A stretch of 64,000 nt of DNA from an uncultured Endozoicomonas sp. (GTDB lineage: Bacteria; Pseudomonadota; Gammaproteobacteria; Pseudomonadales; Endozoicomonadaceae): contig NZ_CANMAO010000004.1 of the NCBI RefSeq assembly GCF_947495845.1, positions 124,001-188,000 on the forward strand, in the 5' to 3' direction. Positions 1-9,605 of this stretch are shown here, piece by piece. The stretch's first letter is position 1; each line of letters starts with the position of its first letter. The notes under the pieces were generated by a model. That model had not been told where the DNA came from and did not search any database. It saw only the letters and a program-made list of their open reading frames with translations. The position numbers were made by a program, and so were the translations under genes.

Positions 1-1
1 C

Positions 2-526
2 GACGATGGCGACTTCATCTCTGCCTCAACCACCGTCGTGGATTCCTTTGGTCACCAACAGCTCGGTGGCGTTGCACCTGCTCTATGTAACCTGATCAAA
101 CAGGAACTCGGTTATAAGTATCATTATGCCGTGGCTGACTATCTTCAGCGTTCTGCACGACACATTGCTTCCAGAGTGGATGTTGAGCAGGCCTATGCGG
201 TGGGAAAAGCGGCAGTTGAACTGGCTGTCACAGGCCATAATGCGGTGATGCCTGCTATTGTTCGCGAATCAGACATGCCTTATCGCTGGGCGATTAAAGA
301 GGTGCCTTTAGAGCAGGTGGCTAACTTCGAACGAAAGATGCCATTGGAATTTATCAGCCCGGATGGTTTTAACATCACCCGAACCTGCAGAGAATACCTG
401 GAGCCTTTGATTGAAGGTGAAGAATATCCAGCCTACCTGAATGGTCTACCTCGGTTTGCAAGACTTAGAAAAGTCTTTGTGGATAAAAAAATTGAAACAT
501 CATTTACTGGTGATATTGAGAGCTGA
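2..526 (+). CDS. pfp: 6-phosphofructokinase (PPi-dependent type), 3' part
   Basis: This is the C-terminal 174 residues of a phosphofructokinase; the gene enters from the left edge in the frame beginning at base 2. Phosphofructokinases convert fructose 6-phosphate to fructose 1,6-bisphosphate in glycolysis. The segments GHQQLGGVAPALCNLI, YLQRSARH and VEQAYAVGKAAVELAV are typical of the pyrophosphate-dependent (Pfp) group of about 420 residues. The N-terminal phosphate-donor site lies outside the window, so the PPi versus ATP preference is inferred from overall similarity only. It ends with TGA two bases from the stop of the convergent parA-like gene, with no room for a separate terminator. Confidence 0.8.
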   Translation, partial: DDGDFISASTTVVDSFGHQQLGGVAPALCNLIKQELGYKYHYAVADYLQRSARHIASRVDVEQAYAVGKAAVELAVTGHNAVMPAIVRESDMPYRWAIKEVPLEQVANFERKMPLEFISPDGFNITRTCREYLEPLIEGEEYPAYLNGLPRFARLRKVFVDKKIETSFTGDIES

Positions 527-527
527 T

Positions 528-1232
528 TCAGACCATTTCTTTTTCACAGGGGCTAACTTCTCTGACAGAATAGCTCCTGTCCTTTATTACATCGAGCCAC
601 TGGGTAATTGCCTGCCAACGATAGGACTCCTTTATCAATGATTTCTGAACCTTGCCAAGATCAAAAAAACCAAGCCCCTCCTCAGAAGCACCGACGTAAA
701 ACTGAGCATCTTTAATTATCCCTATAAAGGGAATGTTTAGAGCTTCAAGAAACAAGCGGAGTTTTTTAAATGACTGTGTATTTTCTCGACATCGATTCGC
801 AATAACCGCCACCTGCGTATGGGAACGATTCGGTTTTACCTTTATCAGCAAGTCTGCAATAAACCGGGTTATCACTTGAATATCGAAAACAGAGGGTGTA
901 ACTGGTATCAAAATAACATCGTTATTCCTGATTTGACTAATATTGCCAACTAAATCCATCCCAGCCGGAGTATCAGTGACCGTAACCTCTGTTCCTCGTT
1001 CCGGTGTTAACTGAAATACTTTAGTCATCCCAGCTTTTAGGTTATGAGGCTCAATTAATTGCAATGGTGCTTTGAATATCGGACGTTTTCGAACCCAGTA
1101 GGTACTGGAACCTTGAGGATCGAGATCGATTAATGCTGTTTTACACCCTTTGCCCAAATAGTAACTGACAAGGTTAGTCGCTATGGTTGTTTTACCGACG
1201 CCCCCCTTAGGATTCATCACAATTATTCTCAC
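528..1232 (-). CDS. ParA/MinD-family ATPase (orphan)
   Basis: A 234-residue P-loop ATPase of the ParA superfamily. A deviant Walker A motif (KGGVGKTT, residues 9-16) is followed by switch segments DLDPQGSS and VTDTPAGMDL. Such proteins form ATP-dependent dimers that position DNA or protein complexes on the nucleoid or membrane. No parB gene or parS-like site is seen beside it, so it may position something other than a chromosome or plasmid, but this is inference. The start is GTG at 1232, preceded by AAGGAG about 7 bases upstream. It converges on the phosphofructokinase gene and lies downstream of the chemosensory-type operon on the same strand. Confidence 0.8.
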   Translation of the reverse strand: MRIIVMNPKGGVGKTTIATNLVSYYLGKGCKTALIDLDPQGSSTYWVRKRPIFKAPLQLIEPHNLKAGMTKVFQLTPERGTEVTVTDTPAGMDLVGNISQIRNNDVILIPVTPSVFDIQVITRFIADLLIKVKPNRSHTQVAVIANRCRENTQSFKKLRLFLEALNIPFIGIIKDAQFYVGASEEGLGFFDLGKVQKSLIKESYRWQAITQWLDVIKDRSYSVREVSPCEKEMV

Positions 1233-1273
1233 AGGAGCTCTCCTTTTCCTATTGTCACTTTGGTCGCCTGAAG

Positions 1274-2608
1274 CTATTTCAGGTCCGAATAAAACCGAAA
1301 ATCATTTCTCCCCTGCCGTTTGGCTTCGTACATCGCTTCATCCGCCGCCTTGATAAGACTGTCAGCATCTCCACTGTTATCGGGATAAAGTGCAATTCCA
1401 ATACTCGTACCCACTTTTTTCTCTGTGCCTTCCAGCTGATGAGGCTCTGCCATCACGTGAAGGATCTTATCAGCGACTACTCTGGCATCATCTTCGTTAT
1501 GCACGTCATCCAGCACAACAGCAAACTCATCACCTCCTAAACGGGCAATCAAATCAACCTGTCGTATACAACCTTCCAGCCTCTGCGCAACATTGCTTAA
1601 TAGTTTGTCGCCTGCTTCGTGACCCAGCTCATCATTCACCGGCTTGAAATGATCAAGGTCGAGAAACATCACCGCCGTATGCGCTTGATGACGATCACTT
1701 CTGGCAATAGACGATTGCAGAAACTCTTTGAACAGTGCCCGGTTGGCTAAGCCTGTCAGATTGTCATATTTAGCCATTTGCGTCAGCTGATCTTCCATGG
1801 CCTTTCTTTCGGTAATGTCCTGGAATACCAGCACCGCTCCCTGAACTTTGTTCTGTCCGTTGACAATGGCTGCCGCATTGAACTCTGCAGGAAAATGACC
1901 TTTGCTCGAGTGAATCAGATCACTGCTTTGTTTAATATGCCCGCCTTCTTGAAAACAGGATTTATAGATTTCAGAACTTTCCCACTGTTTTAGAATTTCA
2001 GCATCATCACCCTCAAAAAACAGATGGCTGACATGCCTGTCCTGTAACGTTTGTTCATTTTCTCCAAGCAATTCACAGGCGGTAGGGTTAATAAACGTCA
2101 CGCTTCCCTGATCATCCAAACCAACAATGCCTTCGGCCGCACAATCCAGTAACAGTTTGTTTTTCCGGCTGATCCAACGCAGCTCTTTCGTTACCTGCTC
2201 CAGCTCCATCCTTTGCTCTTCAAGCTGCAGAAACACTTTTACTTTGCCAAGCAGAATTTCAGGCACGATGGGTTTTGGCAGGTAATCCACAGCCCCGGCC
2301 TCATAACCTTTGGCGACATAATTGTGATCTTTGTTGATCGCAGTGACGAAAATAATGGGAATATTGGCTGTTTGCTTATTGCTATGAAGTAATGTGGCTG
2401 TTTCAAACCCGTCCATACCCGGCATTTGTACGTCCAGCAGAATCACAGCAAACTGATGGGCTAGCACTTCTGACAGGGCTTTTTCGCCGGAATCCACCTT
2501 GTGAACTTCAGCGCCCAGAGGTTTGAGAAGTTTATCCATCGCCAAGAGGTTTTCCGATCGATCATCCACCACCAGTATTTTGACTTTGTCTTTTTCTTTG
2601 TCTTCCAT
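1274..2608 (-). CDS. Response regulator-PAS-GGDEF diguanylate cyclase
   Basis: A 444-residue three-part signalling protein. A receiver domain (about residues 8-125, phospho-acceptor Asp in AVILLDVQMPG) is followed by a PAS domain (about 145-265) and a GGDEF domain (about 280-440). The catalytic motif is an intact GGDEF, preceded by RQVD, which fits the RxxD inhibitory c-di-GMP site. It should therefore make cyclic di-GMP when phosphorylated. The ATG at 2608 is chosen over in-frame TTG codons just upstream because AAGGA sits 9 bases before it. It is the last gene of the operon that starts with the hybrid kinase at 8242, which is its likely phosphodonor. Confidence 0.9.
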   Translation of the reverse strand: MEDKEKDKVKILVVDDRSENLLAMDKLLKPLGAEVHKVDSGEKALSEVLAHQFAVILLDVQMPGMDGFETATLLHSNKQTANIPIIFVTAINKDHNYVAKGYEAGAVDYLPKPIVPEILLGKVKVFLQLEEQRMELEQVTKELRWISRKNKLLLDCAAEGIVGLDDQGSVTFINPTACELLGENEQTLQDRHVSHLFFEGDDAEILKQWESSEIYKSCFQEGGHIKQSSDLIHSSKGHFPAEFNAAAIVNGQNKVQGAVLVFQDITERKAMEDQLTQMAKYDNLTGLANRALFKEFLQSSIARSDRHQAHTAVMFLDLDHFKPVNDELGHEAGDKLLSNVAQRLEGCIRQVDLIARLGGDEFAVVLDDVHNEDDARVVADKILHVMAEPHQLEGTEKKVGTSIGIALYPDNSGDADSLIKAADEAMYEAKRQGRNDFRFYSDLK

Positions 2609-2640
2609 AACCAACAATCCTTGTTAGTAACCGTGAAAAT

Positions 2641-3219
2641 CTACAACTGATCGAGAAAAGCCGGTATCTCTTCCAATGGCAACTGATAATCCACGCAACC
2701 CGTTCCCAGAGATGCCTGTGGCATCGTGCTGATCATGGAACTATCAGGACACTGAACCACCGTCGTACCACCAAAATCTTTTACCGCCCGAATACCATCT
2801 GCGCCATCGCTGTTAGCTCCGGTCAGTACAATGGCAACCAACGCGTGTTCATAGACTCTGGCAGCCGATTGAAACAACACATCGATGGATGGCCGGACAA
2901 ACGCAACCGGTGGCTCCATATTCAGGCTGATCACACCACTCTCCTCAACCTGCATGTGGTACCCAGCCGGAGCAAGTAAAATAGTGCCTGCCATTATCGC
3001 GTCTTTATCTCTGGCTAACCGCACCGGAAGAGAACTCTGCCTTGCTAACACTCGCAAAGCACCGCCGTCGTCTTTAGCGCCAACATGTTTGGTCACCAAT
3101 AGAGGAAAAGGGAAGTCTTCCTCAAGTTCACTGAAGAGAAAACCCAAAGCATTGATTCCTCCCGCAGAGGCACCAATCACAATGGCTTTACCCCCATTAC
3201 CTGAATACTTTCCTCTCAC
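2641..3219 (-). CDS. CheB-type protein-glutamate methylesterase, catalytic domain only
   Basis: A 192-residue stand-alone CheB catalytic domain without the usual N-terminal receiver. The expected Ser-His-Asp triad is visible: Ser in IGASAGGINAL near residue 18, His in TKHVGAKDD, Asp in TGANSDGADG. CheB enzymes hydrolyse methyl-glutamate on chemoreceptors. No chemoreceptor gene is present here, so in this setting it more likely acts with CheR on the membrane sensor kinase. The start is GTG and overlaps the end of cheR by 4 bases (GTGA), implying coupled translation. Lack of a receiver means any control by phosphorylation must be indirect. Confidence 0.88.
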   Translation of the reverse strand: MRGKYSGNGGKAIVIGASAGGINALGFLFSELEEDFPFPLLVTKHVGAKDDGGALRVLARQSSLPVRLARDKDAIMAGTILLAPAGYHMQVEESGVISLNMEPPVAFVRPSIDVLFQSAARVYEHALVAIVLTGANSDGADGIRAVKDFGGTTVVQCPDSSMISTMPQASLGTGCVDYQLPLEEIPAFLDQL

Positions 3220-4055
3220 GCCCCCTTCTTCCTATAAATTCTCAGCTTGTTATTTACATCCTCCAGTGACTTTCTAATTTCACTGAAGGTCAAATTTTCC
3301 CTCCGCCCAATACAAAGGAAACCACGGGGGCAGAGGCTTTCATTAATTAAATTCAGAGCTCTGTCCTGCAGCTGTTCATTAAAGTAAATCAATACGTTGC
3401 GACACATCACCAGATTCATTTCACCAAAGGCACCATCCGTCACCAGATTATGGCTGGCAAAGGTAATCCGTTCGGCAAAACGGCTATTGATTTTGATGGC
3501 GTTATATTGGCTTACCCAATTATCACTGAGCGTCTTACGTCCACCAGAGTCCCTATAATTCTTCTCGTAAAGTTCCACATCATCGGACGGATAAATTCCT
3601 TTCTTGGCCATCCTCAGTGCTTCGTCGTTAAAATCGGTGGCATAGATCTGACAGCGATCCAATAGCCCTTCTTCTTCAAGCATAATGGCAATGGAGTAAA
3701 CCTCCTGACCGGAAGCACAGCCCGCATGCCAGATTTTAATAAATGGATAGGTTTTCAAAACCGGAATCACTTCTTCTCGAAGTACTTTAAACACATCCGG
3801 GTCACGAAACATTTCTGTCACCACCACTGACATGCTTTCAACAAATGTCTGAAAAGCCTGACCGTCGTGAAGAAAAAGCGGTATCAGTGCACTAATGCGA
3901 TTAACGTTTACTGACTCCATGTATTTCTTAATCCGGCGAACCATAGAGGCACGGGCATAATCACTGAAGTCGTAACCGTAATGCTGGCTAATTGCCTCCA
4001 GCAATAGTTTCAGCTCCAGATGCTCCAATTGAGCAAGAGAGTCTGTTTTCGTCAT
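3216..4055 (-). CDS. CheR-type protein-glutamate methyltransferase
   Basis: A 279-residue CheR methyltransferase that transfers a methyl group from S-adenosylmethionine to glutamate side chains. The N-terminal all-helical CheR_N domain covers roughly residues 10-70. The SAM-binding domain follows, with HAGCASGQEVYSIAIML, IYATDFNDEALRMAKKG and VMCRNVLIYFN. No C-terminal TPR or CheW extension is present. The gene overlaps both neighbours by 4 bases (ATGA with the kinase, GTGA with cheB). This places it in the kinase-CheR-CheB-diguanylate cyclase operon, where it probably tunes the sensor kinase by methylation. Confidence 0.9.
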   Translation of the reverse strand: MTKTDSLAQLEHLELKLLLEAISQHYGYDFSDYARASMVRRIKKYMESVNVNRISALIPLFLHDGQAFQTFVESMSVVVTEMFRDPDVFKVLREEVIPVLKTYPFIKIWHAGCASGQEVYSIAIMLEEEGLLDRCQIYATDFNDEALRMAKKGIYPSDDVELYEKNYRDSGGRKTLSDNWVSQYNAIKINSRFAERITFASHNLVTDGAFGEMNLVMCRNVLIYFNEQLQDRALNLINESLCPRGFLCIGRRENLTFSEIRKSLEDVNNKLRIYRKKGA

Positions 4056-7000
4056 CTTGATAGCCAGACCTTAAGCATTTCGGTCAACTTGGCCATATCC
4101 ACAGGCTTGGTCATGTAGTCATTCGCTCCCGCCTCAAGACACTTTGCCCGATCATCGGCCATCGCCTTGGCTGTAAGGGCAATCACCGGCAAATCCTTAA
4201 AATAAGGCATCTGACGTATAGCTCGGGTTGCTTCATAACCATCCATCACTGGCATCATGATATCCATCAGCACTAACTCAACCCCTTCCTCTTCTTCGAG
4301 TTTCGTGAGCGCATTTTTGCCGTTATCTGCCAGAACCACTTCCATTCCCAAGCCTTGTAATGCCTTGGAAAGGGCAAATGTATTACGGAGATCATCATCC
4401 ACCAGCATAATTTTTCGCCCATCGAGGCTCTTTTCTCCGCCTGCTGGCATGGGCTTTTCTTCCGTAACCGAGTTGTCTTTATTCACCGTGTGTAAAAATA
4501 AACTGACTTCATCAGTCACTCTTTCCATTGCCCGATCACCCTTCATGACCATCGCACTGGTGTATTCCTGCAGCTGAGCATGTTCCGATGCACTGGGTGG
4601 CTGGGCTGTATGAATCACCACCGAGGGCATTTTCTCCCCCAGTTGTTCTTTAACGGTCTGGAGAAAATCGAGCCCCGATGTTTCGCCAAGGTTTAAATCC
4701 ATAATCATGCATTGCCAATGACTATCCGACAGCATCTTTTGCGCTTCGTCAGCGGTGGCCGCGTAACCTACATGGAGCTGTTTCTTTTCCAGCATCACCC
4801 CGATCTTTTTTCGCTCGCCATCGTCTAAATCCAGAATCAAAACATCACTGATATCCTGATGGATCGCATCTTCCAAAGTGGAAAAGACACTATCAATATC
4901 TGAAATACTCACCGGCTTCATCAAATATCCAGCCACCGATGCGTCTTTAAACAAATGCGGATCCCGGCCAGAAATGATGTGAACGGGAATGTTTCGTGTG
5001 GCATTACCGCTCTTCAATTTCTCAAGCACTTCCTGACCATCCATATCCGGTAACCCAAGATCCAGAATAATGGCAGATGGTCGTGTGTTCTCAGCGAGCT
5101 CCAAACCCTGACTGCCAGTCTCGGCATGTTGACAGTTGAATTGATATTTGCCGGCAAGCTGGTTCAAGGTATTAAAGAAATTAGGGTCATCTTCAATCAC
5201 CAGAAGGCTATTACCTTTTATAGAAATCGATGTTTCGGTGACACTACTTTTAGTGGAGGTAATGGGAATTTCTTCAGTGGTGATAGCTTCTGGTATTGAA
5301 ATATCTGGTTTGGATGCTTCTGGTTTTAAAAGCCTGGCGGAGACAGACACAGGAGAATTACTGTAGTTATCCGCTGTCACATTCTGTGAACCAATCGCAC
5401 AGACTGGATTATCGGGCAAAAACAAAGTGAACGTTGTGCCCTTGCCTTCTTCGCTGGCCAACTCGATAAAACCACCCAGCAGTGCTGCCATCTCTCTGGA
5501 TATAGCCAGACCAAGGCCGGTGCCACCGTATTTTCTGCTGGTTGAGCCATCAGCCTGTTGAAATGATTCAAAGATGGTGGCCTGTTTATCTTTCGGAATG
5601 CCAATACCACTGTCTTTTACGGCAAAGGCCAGCCAGTTTTCATCGGCATGACGCCCCTTACGGGCTTCGTTGAATACCTCAACCGTTACACTGCCCTGCT
5701 CAGTAAACTTGAAGGCATTGGAAAGAAAGTTTTTAATAATCTGCAGCAGCCTTTGGCTATCCGTAAACAGAGAGTCATTCACACCGGATGCCATGTTGAC
5801 CGCAAATTCCAGGCCTTTATTATCCGCCAGTGGTTTAAACATGGTTTCAATACTGCTTTTAACATCCTGAACAGAAATCGTATCCAGATTCACCGACATT
5901 TTCCCGGCTTCCACCTTGGATAAATCCAGAATATCGTTGATTAACTCCAGCAACTCCTTACCGCCGTTGTAGATCACCGTTGCCGATTCCACCTGATCTT
6001 CCGTTAAATTGCCTTCGTCGTTATCTGCCAGCATTTGCGACAGCAGTAACAAAGAATTAAGCGGCGTACGCAATTCATGGGACATGTTCGCCAGAAATTC
6101 AGATTTGTATTTACTGGCTCTTGCCAGCTCTTCTGCTTTCTCCGTGATGTCTTTGCTGGTTTTCTCTATCTCTCTATTCTTACGTTCAATGTCATTTTTT
6201 TGTGCTGTTAGCTTTTCACTAAGTTCTTCCAGCTCCGCATTGGATTTTTGTAACTCATCGCTTTGTGCTTTCAGCTCTTCTTCCGACTCTTCAAGGATTC
6301 TTGCTTTCTTTTCCAGCTCATCATTATTGGAGCGCAACTCTTCCTGCTGCTCTTTCATGGTTTCCGCTTGCTGGGTGGTGGTTTCCAGCAGTTGACTTAC
6401 ACGGGTTCGGTACTGGGCAGAGTTAATAGCGATAGCAATATTTTCGACGCTGTGATCGAGGAACTGTTTCTGTTCTTCCGTCATTGGCCCCAGGCGAGAG
6501 AACTCAAAAACACCCTTGAGGTTATTTTCATAAGACAGGGGAATAATAAGAACATGAACCGGGCTGGATACACCAAGCCCAGACTCAATGGCCAGATAAC
6601 CATCGGGTACATTGGTCAATTCAATAAGCTGCTTTTCCAAGGCTGCCTGCCCGATCAGTCCTTCACCTAAATCAAAACGTGTGGCATGTTGATTACGTTT
6701 GCTCCAGGCGTATGTCCCCAACAATTCCAGCTGACTGGTGTCGTTCAAAACGTACATGGCACCAGAATGCATATCGAGATAATGAGCAATATAGGCAACA
6801 ATGTTATGACACAAATCTGCCATGGACTGCTCACCACGAATACTGTCGTTTAATCCGGCCATGCCATCCTGAAGCCAGTTTCTGCGCTGGTTTTCATTAC
6901 TGATCGTTCGCAGTTTTCTGGTCATTTCTCCGAAGCTGTGGCTCAACTCACTGATTTCATTGCTGCCTTTCAACTCCACCACTTCGATATAGTCACCGGA

Positions 7001-8242
7001 AGCAACTCGGTTCACCCATTTAATAATCTCTCTGAGCGGTTTCACCAGCTTACGGGTAACAAAGAAGGCGGCAATAACCACAAGAACAAAGACAATGGAA
7101 ATTAATAGAATTAAGCGATTCTGGAACTTTTTAACAGAAGCAAACGCTTCGCGATGGGTCACTTCAGACAGCATAATCAAGGAAGAACCAGCAATATTAA
7201 CGGGAAGATACGTTCCAAGCACTTCTTCACCATGTTCATAGCTACGGATATGTCGATCACTGGCTTTGACCGCCTGGGTAAGAACTTCTTCATCCTGCAT
7301 AACGTCAGACAGGTCACCCAAGGCATCCATATCGAACTCATGGGCATGATCACTGTGTTCTTCCAACTCTCCCAGATGATCATCGCCTTCTATATACAGA
7401 CCATCTTCATTGACATGTTCAAGCCAAAGGTTGATCAACGGGTTGTCATCACTGAAGATCAGGTCTTTTCTATTGGTCACAAGACTGCCAAAACGTATCT
7501 TACGGTCTGCGCCCACCAGAAATGAAGAAAGCCCTGCGATGCCAGAGTCACCACTGTCAAACATCAACTGAATATTATTGGGATGAATCTGAACGGCTAT
7601 AAAGCCTGTGGATGATTGCTCATCATCCGCCAGTGGCAAGATAAAGAAGACTACCTGCTCATTTCCCAAAGGAGGATAACTTCCAAGATCAGCATATTGA
7701 GGCTGCTGTTCTTGAAGACTAGTTTGAACGGCACGGGAAAAATTGGTGTAGGCGAGGCTTCCAGAAAATAGGTTTTGGCCAAGATCATCATAGCGGTTGA
7801 CGGTGTAGAGAATATTCCCCTGCGCATCACCGACGATGATGTCGGAATAGTCATAGAACTTCAGAAAGTCTTGATAAGTTGCAGAGTGTTGCGCCTGTAT
7901 TTCATCATAAGTCGTTGAAGCGATGTAGCTGTTCCATGAACCACTATCCAGATCATGGCTTTCTTGCAAATCGTCAATGAATGCACTGGAGGGTGAAGAC
8001 AAAATATACAGGTTGGTCAGTACCGTATCGAAGTAATGATTCAGACGCTGCGTAAGCTGGTAATTAATCGTGGTTAGCTGGTCATATCGCTCTTTGACGA
8101 TTTCATCTTTCCCCTTCTCATACTCATTAAAGCCAACGAATATGACCGGCCCAATGGACAGGCAGACAAACCAGAGGAACAGCGTAAGCGACAGGCTGCG
8201 AGACCTCTTGTGTATATGCTTTGAGGGCTGATCCTGACTCAT
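4052..8242 (-). CDS. Membrane hybrid sensor histidine kinase with three receivers
   Basis: A 1396-residue hybrid kinase. Order: TM helix (about 17-38); a large periplasmic sensor with an acidic His-rich stretch (EEHSDHAHEFD near residue 295); second TM helix (about 376-398); HAMP; GAF-like domain; long Glu/Lys-rich coiled coil; HisKA with phospho-acceptor His722 in MSHELRTPL; HATPase_c with GTGLGLAIS; then three receivers with Asp1061, Asp1182 and Asp1327. The middle receiver is the most divergent. The coiled coil before HisKA is rich in Glu and Gln, as in chemoreceptors, so it is a plausible CheR/CheB substrate. The protein starts the operon and probably drives the downstream GGDEF regulator. 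A MITE-A element lies 50 bases upstream. Confidence 0.9.
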   Translation of the reverse strand: MSQDQPSKHIHKRSRSLSLTLFLWFVCLSIGPVIFVGFNEYEKGKDEIVKERYDQLTTINYQLTQRLNHYFDTVLTNLYILSSPSSAFIDDLQESHDLDSGSWNSYIASTTYDEIQAQHSATYQDFLKFYDYSDIIVGDAQGNILYTVNRYDDLGQNLFSGSLAYTNFSRAVQTSLQEQQPQYADLGSYPPLGNEQVVFFILPLADDEQSSTGFIAVQIHPNNIQLMFDSGDSGIAGLSSFLVGADRKIRFGSLVTNRKDLIFSDDNPLINLWLEHVNEDGLYIEGDDHLGELEEHSDHAHEFDMDALGDLSDVMQDEEVLTQAVKASDRHIRSYEHGEEVLGTYLPVNIAGSSLIMLSEVTHREAFASVKKFQNRLILLISIVFVLVVIAAFFVTRKLVKPLREIIKWVNRVASGDYIEVVELKGSNEISELSHSFGEMTRKLRTISNENQRRNWLQDGMAGLNDSIRGEQSMADLCHNIVAYIAHYLDMHSGAMYVLNDTSQLELLGTYAWSKRNQHATRFDLGEGLIGQAALEKQLIELTNVPDGYLAIESGLGVSSPVHVLIIPLSYENNLKGVFEFSRLGPMTEEQKQFLDHSVENIAIAINSAQYRTRVSQLLETTTQQAETMKEQQEELRSNNDELEKKARILEESEEELKAQSDELQKSNAELEELSEKLTAQKNDIERKNREIEKTSKDITEKAEELARASKYKSEFLANMSHELRTPLNSLLLLSQMLADNDEGNLTEDQVESATVIYNGGKELLELINDILDLSKVEAGKMSVNLDTISVQDVKSSIETMFKPLADNKGLEFAVNMASGVNDSLFTDSQRLLQIIKNFLSNAFKFTEQGSVTVEVFNEARKGRHADENWLAFAVKDSGIGIPKDKQATIFESFQQADGSTSRKYGGTGLGLAISREMAALLGGFIELASEEGKGTTFTLFLPDNPVCAIGSQNVTADNYSNSPVSVSARLLKPEASKPDISIPEAITTEEIPITSTKSSVTETSISIKGNSLLVIEDDPNFFNTLNQLAGKYQFNCQHAETGSQGLELAENTRPSAIILDLGLPDMDGQEVLEKLKSGNATRNIPVHIISGRDPHLFKDASVAGYLMKPVSISDIDSVFSTLEDAIHQDISDVLILDLDDGERKKIGVMLEKKQLHVGYAATADEAQKMLSDSHWQCMIMDLNLGETSGLDFLQTVKEQLGEKMPSVVIHTAQPPSASEHAQLQEYTSAMVMKGDRAMERVTDEVSLFLHTVNKDNSVTEEKPMPAGGEKSLDGRKIMLVDDDLRNTFALSKALQGLGMEVVLADNGKNALTKLEEEEGVELVLMDIMMPVMDGYEATRAIRQMPYFKDLPVIALTAKAMADDRAKCLEAGANDYMTKPVDMAKLTEMLKVWLSR

Positions 8243-8293
8243 ACTCTAACCTCGGTCACAGACAATGATGGGAAGAAAGCAGTGGCTATCTTC

Positions 8294-8457
8294 TAAGTAG
8301 TTGACCATTTGGAATCGAATATTTCTGGCTGAGCGGGCAGTTGCTATGCAAGGCACAACGCAGGGAGCATAGCCGTAGCTATGTGACCGGAGTTGTAACG
8401 CCGGAGAGTGACTGTCCACTTAGTCAGAAAATATGATTTCACGTGGTCAACTACTTA
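8294..8457. mobile_element. MITE-A copy 1 (164 bp)
   Basis: A non-coding element with long imperfect terminal inverted repeats. The left end begins TAAGTAGTTGACC and the right end finishes GGTCAACTACTTA. An internal inverted core contains GGGAGCATAGCC and GCTATGTGACCGGAG. Related copies lie at 12157, 18559, 19649 (inverted), 38375 and 52284. The ends read TA...TA, consistent with insertion at a TA dinucleotide. It contains no reading frame of its own and presumably depends on a transposase elsewhere. Confidence 0.85.
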
Positions 8458-8550
8458 TGAGTCGTAACTGGGTTTGAAAGGTTTAGTCGCTTGATAAAAG
8501 CGGATAATGAAGTGACGTTTTGGGAAAAATCAGGTGAGAAAATAAGTGAG

Positions 8551-8587
8551 GCGTCAGAAACTGTTTGAGCTTCTGACGCTGTTTTTC
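8551..8587. terminator. Hairpin downstream of lipA
   Basis: A 9-bp stem GCGTCAGAA/TTCTGACGC (8551-8559 with 8571-8579). The T run (TTTTT at 8582) is on the plus-strand side; the minus-strand side toward which lipA reads has only a mixed T-rich tail. It lies 5 bases past the lipA stop, so it may still end the lip operon. Confidence 0.45.
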
Positions 8588-8591
8588 TGTG

Positions 8592-9605
8592 CTAGCCAAG
8601 CCCTACATTATTCTTCTGCAGAACCTGCTCAGCACGGTAGCTTGAGCGAACCAGCGCACCGGAAACCACCTCAAGGAAGCCTTTATCCAGCCCCCATTGA
8701 CGATAGGTCTCGAACTGTTCCGGAGTGACATAGCGATCAATTGGTAGATGATTCACCGTTGGCTGCAGATATTGACCGAAAGTGACAATATCGACGTTGA
8801 TCGCACGAAGATCGTCCAGAGTTTCCAAAATTTCTTCGTCGGTCTCGCCTAACCCCAACATGACACTGGTTTTGGTTAACACGTCTGGACGGTATTTCTT
8901 GGCGTGCTCCAGAACTGCCATGGTTTGCTCGTAGCTGGATCGTGGATCCCGCACCGGATGTGTCAGCCGCTTAACGGTTTCCACATTCTGGGCAAACACT
9001 GCGATACCACTGTCTACCACTGTTTCAACGTGCTCGAACACGCCCTGAAAATCCGGCGTTAATACTTCCACATTGGTTTCAGGATTCACTTCTATAACCT
9101 TGCGAACTACATTGGCGTAGTGTTCAGCTCCGCCGTCCGGCAGATCATCACGGTTCACAGACGTCAGCACCAGATACTTCAGGTTCATCAGCTTAACGGA
9201 GTTTGCTGTGTGCTCCGGCTCTTCCAGATCCAACCAGCCTTTTGGGTTGCCCGTGTTCACTGCACAGAATCGACAGGCACGGGTACAGGTATCCCCCATC
9301 AACATGATGGTTGCGGTACCAGAGCTCCAGCACTCATTTATGTTCGGGCACATGGCCTCTTCACACACGGTGCTGAGTTTGTGTTCGTGAACCGTGCCTT
9401 TCACTTCTTTGTAGCGAGTGCCGTGAGTGGCCTTGATTCGCAACCAGGAAGGTTTGCGTTTTACTTCAATCTGAGGGTCTCTGGCGGACGCCTTAATGCC
9501 ATTTTTTATGGCCGTGATGCCTTTGTCGTTAACAAACTTGGTACCACTGGTTACCTTTACCGCTTCATCGACCTGAACGGTTGGAATAATCTGGTCTGAA
9601 CTCAT
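8592..9605 (-). CDS. lipA: Lipoyl synthase
   Basis: A 337-residue radical SAM enzyme that inserts two sulfur atoms into protein-bound octanoyl groups to form the lipoyl cofactor of 2-oxoacid dehydrogenases and the glycine cleavage system. Both iron-sulfur cluster motifs are visible: the auxiliary [12 protein letters not shown] and the radical [11 protein letters not shown]. The conserved C-terminal RSSYRAEQV is present and the length is normal. It overlaps lipB by 4 bases (ATGA), so the pair is co-translated: LipB transfers octanoyl groups and LipA then converts them. Confidence 0.97.
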   Translation of the reverse strand: MSSDQIIPTVQVDEAVKVTSGTKFVNDKGITAIKNGIKASARDPQIEVKRKPSWLRIKATHGTRYKEVKGTVHEHKLSTVCEEAMCPNINECWSSGTATIMLMGDTCTRACRFCAVNTGNPKGWLDLEEPEHTANSVKLMNLKYLVLTSVNRDDLPDGGAEHYANVVRKVIEVNPETNVEVLTPDFQGVFEHVETVVDSGIAVFAQNVETVKRLTHPVRDPRSSYEQTMAVLEHAKKYRPDVLTKTSVMLGLGETDEEILETLDDLRAINVDIVTFGQYLQPTVNHLPIDRYVTPEQFETYRQWGLDKGFLEVVSGALVRSSYRAEQVLQKNNVGLG

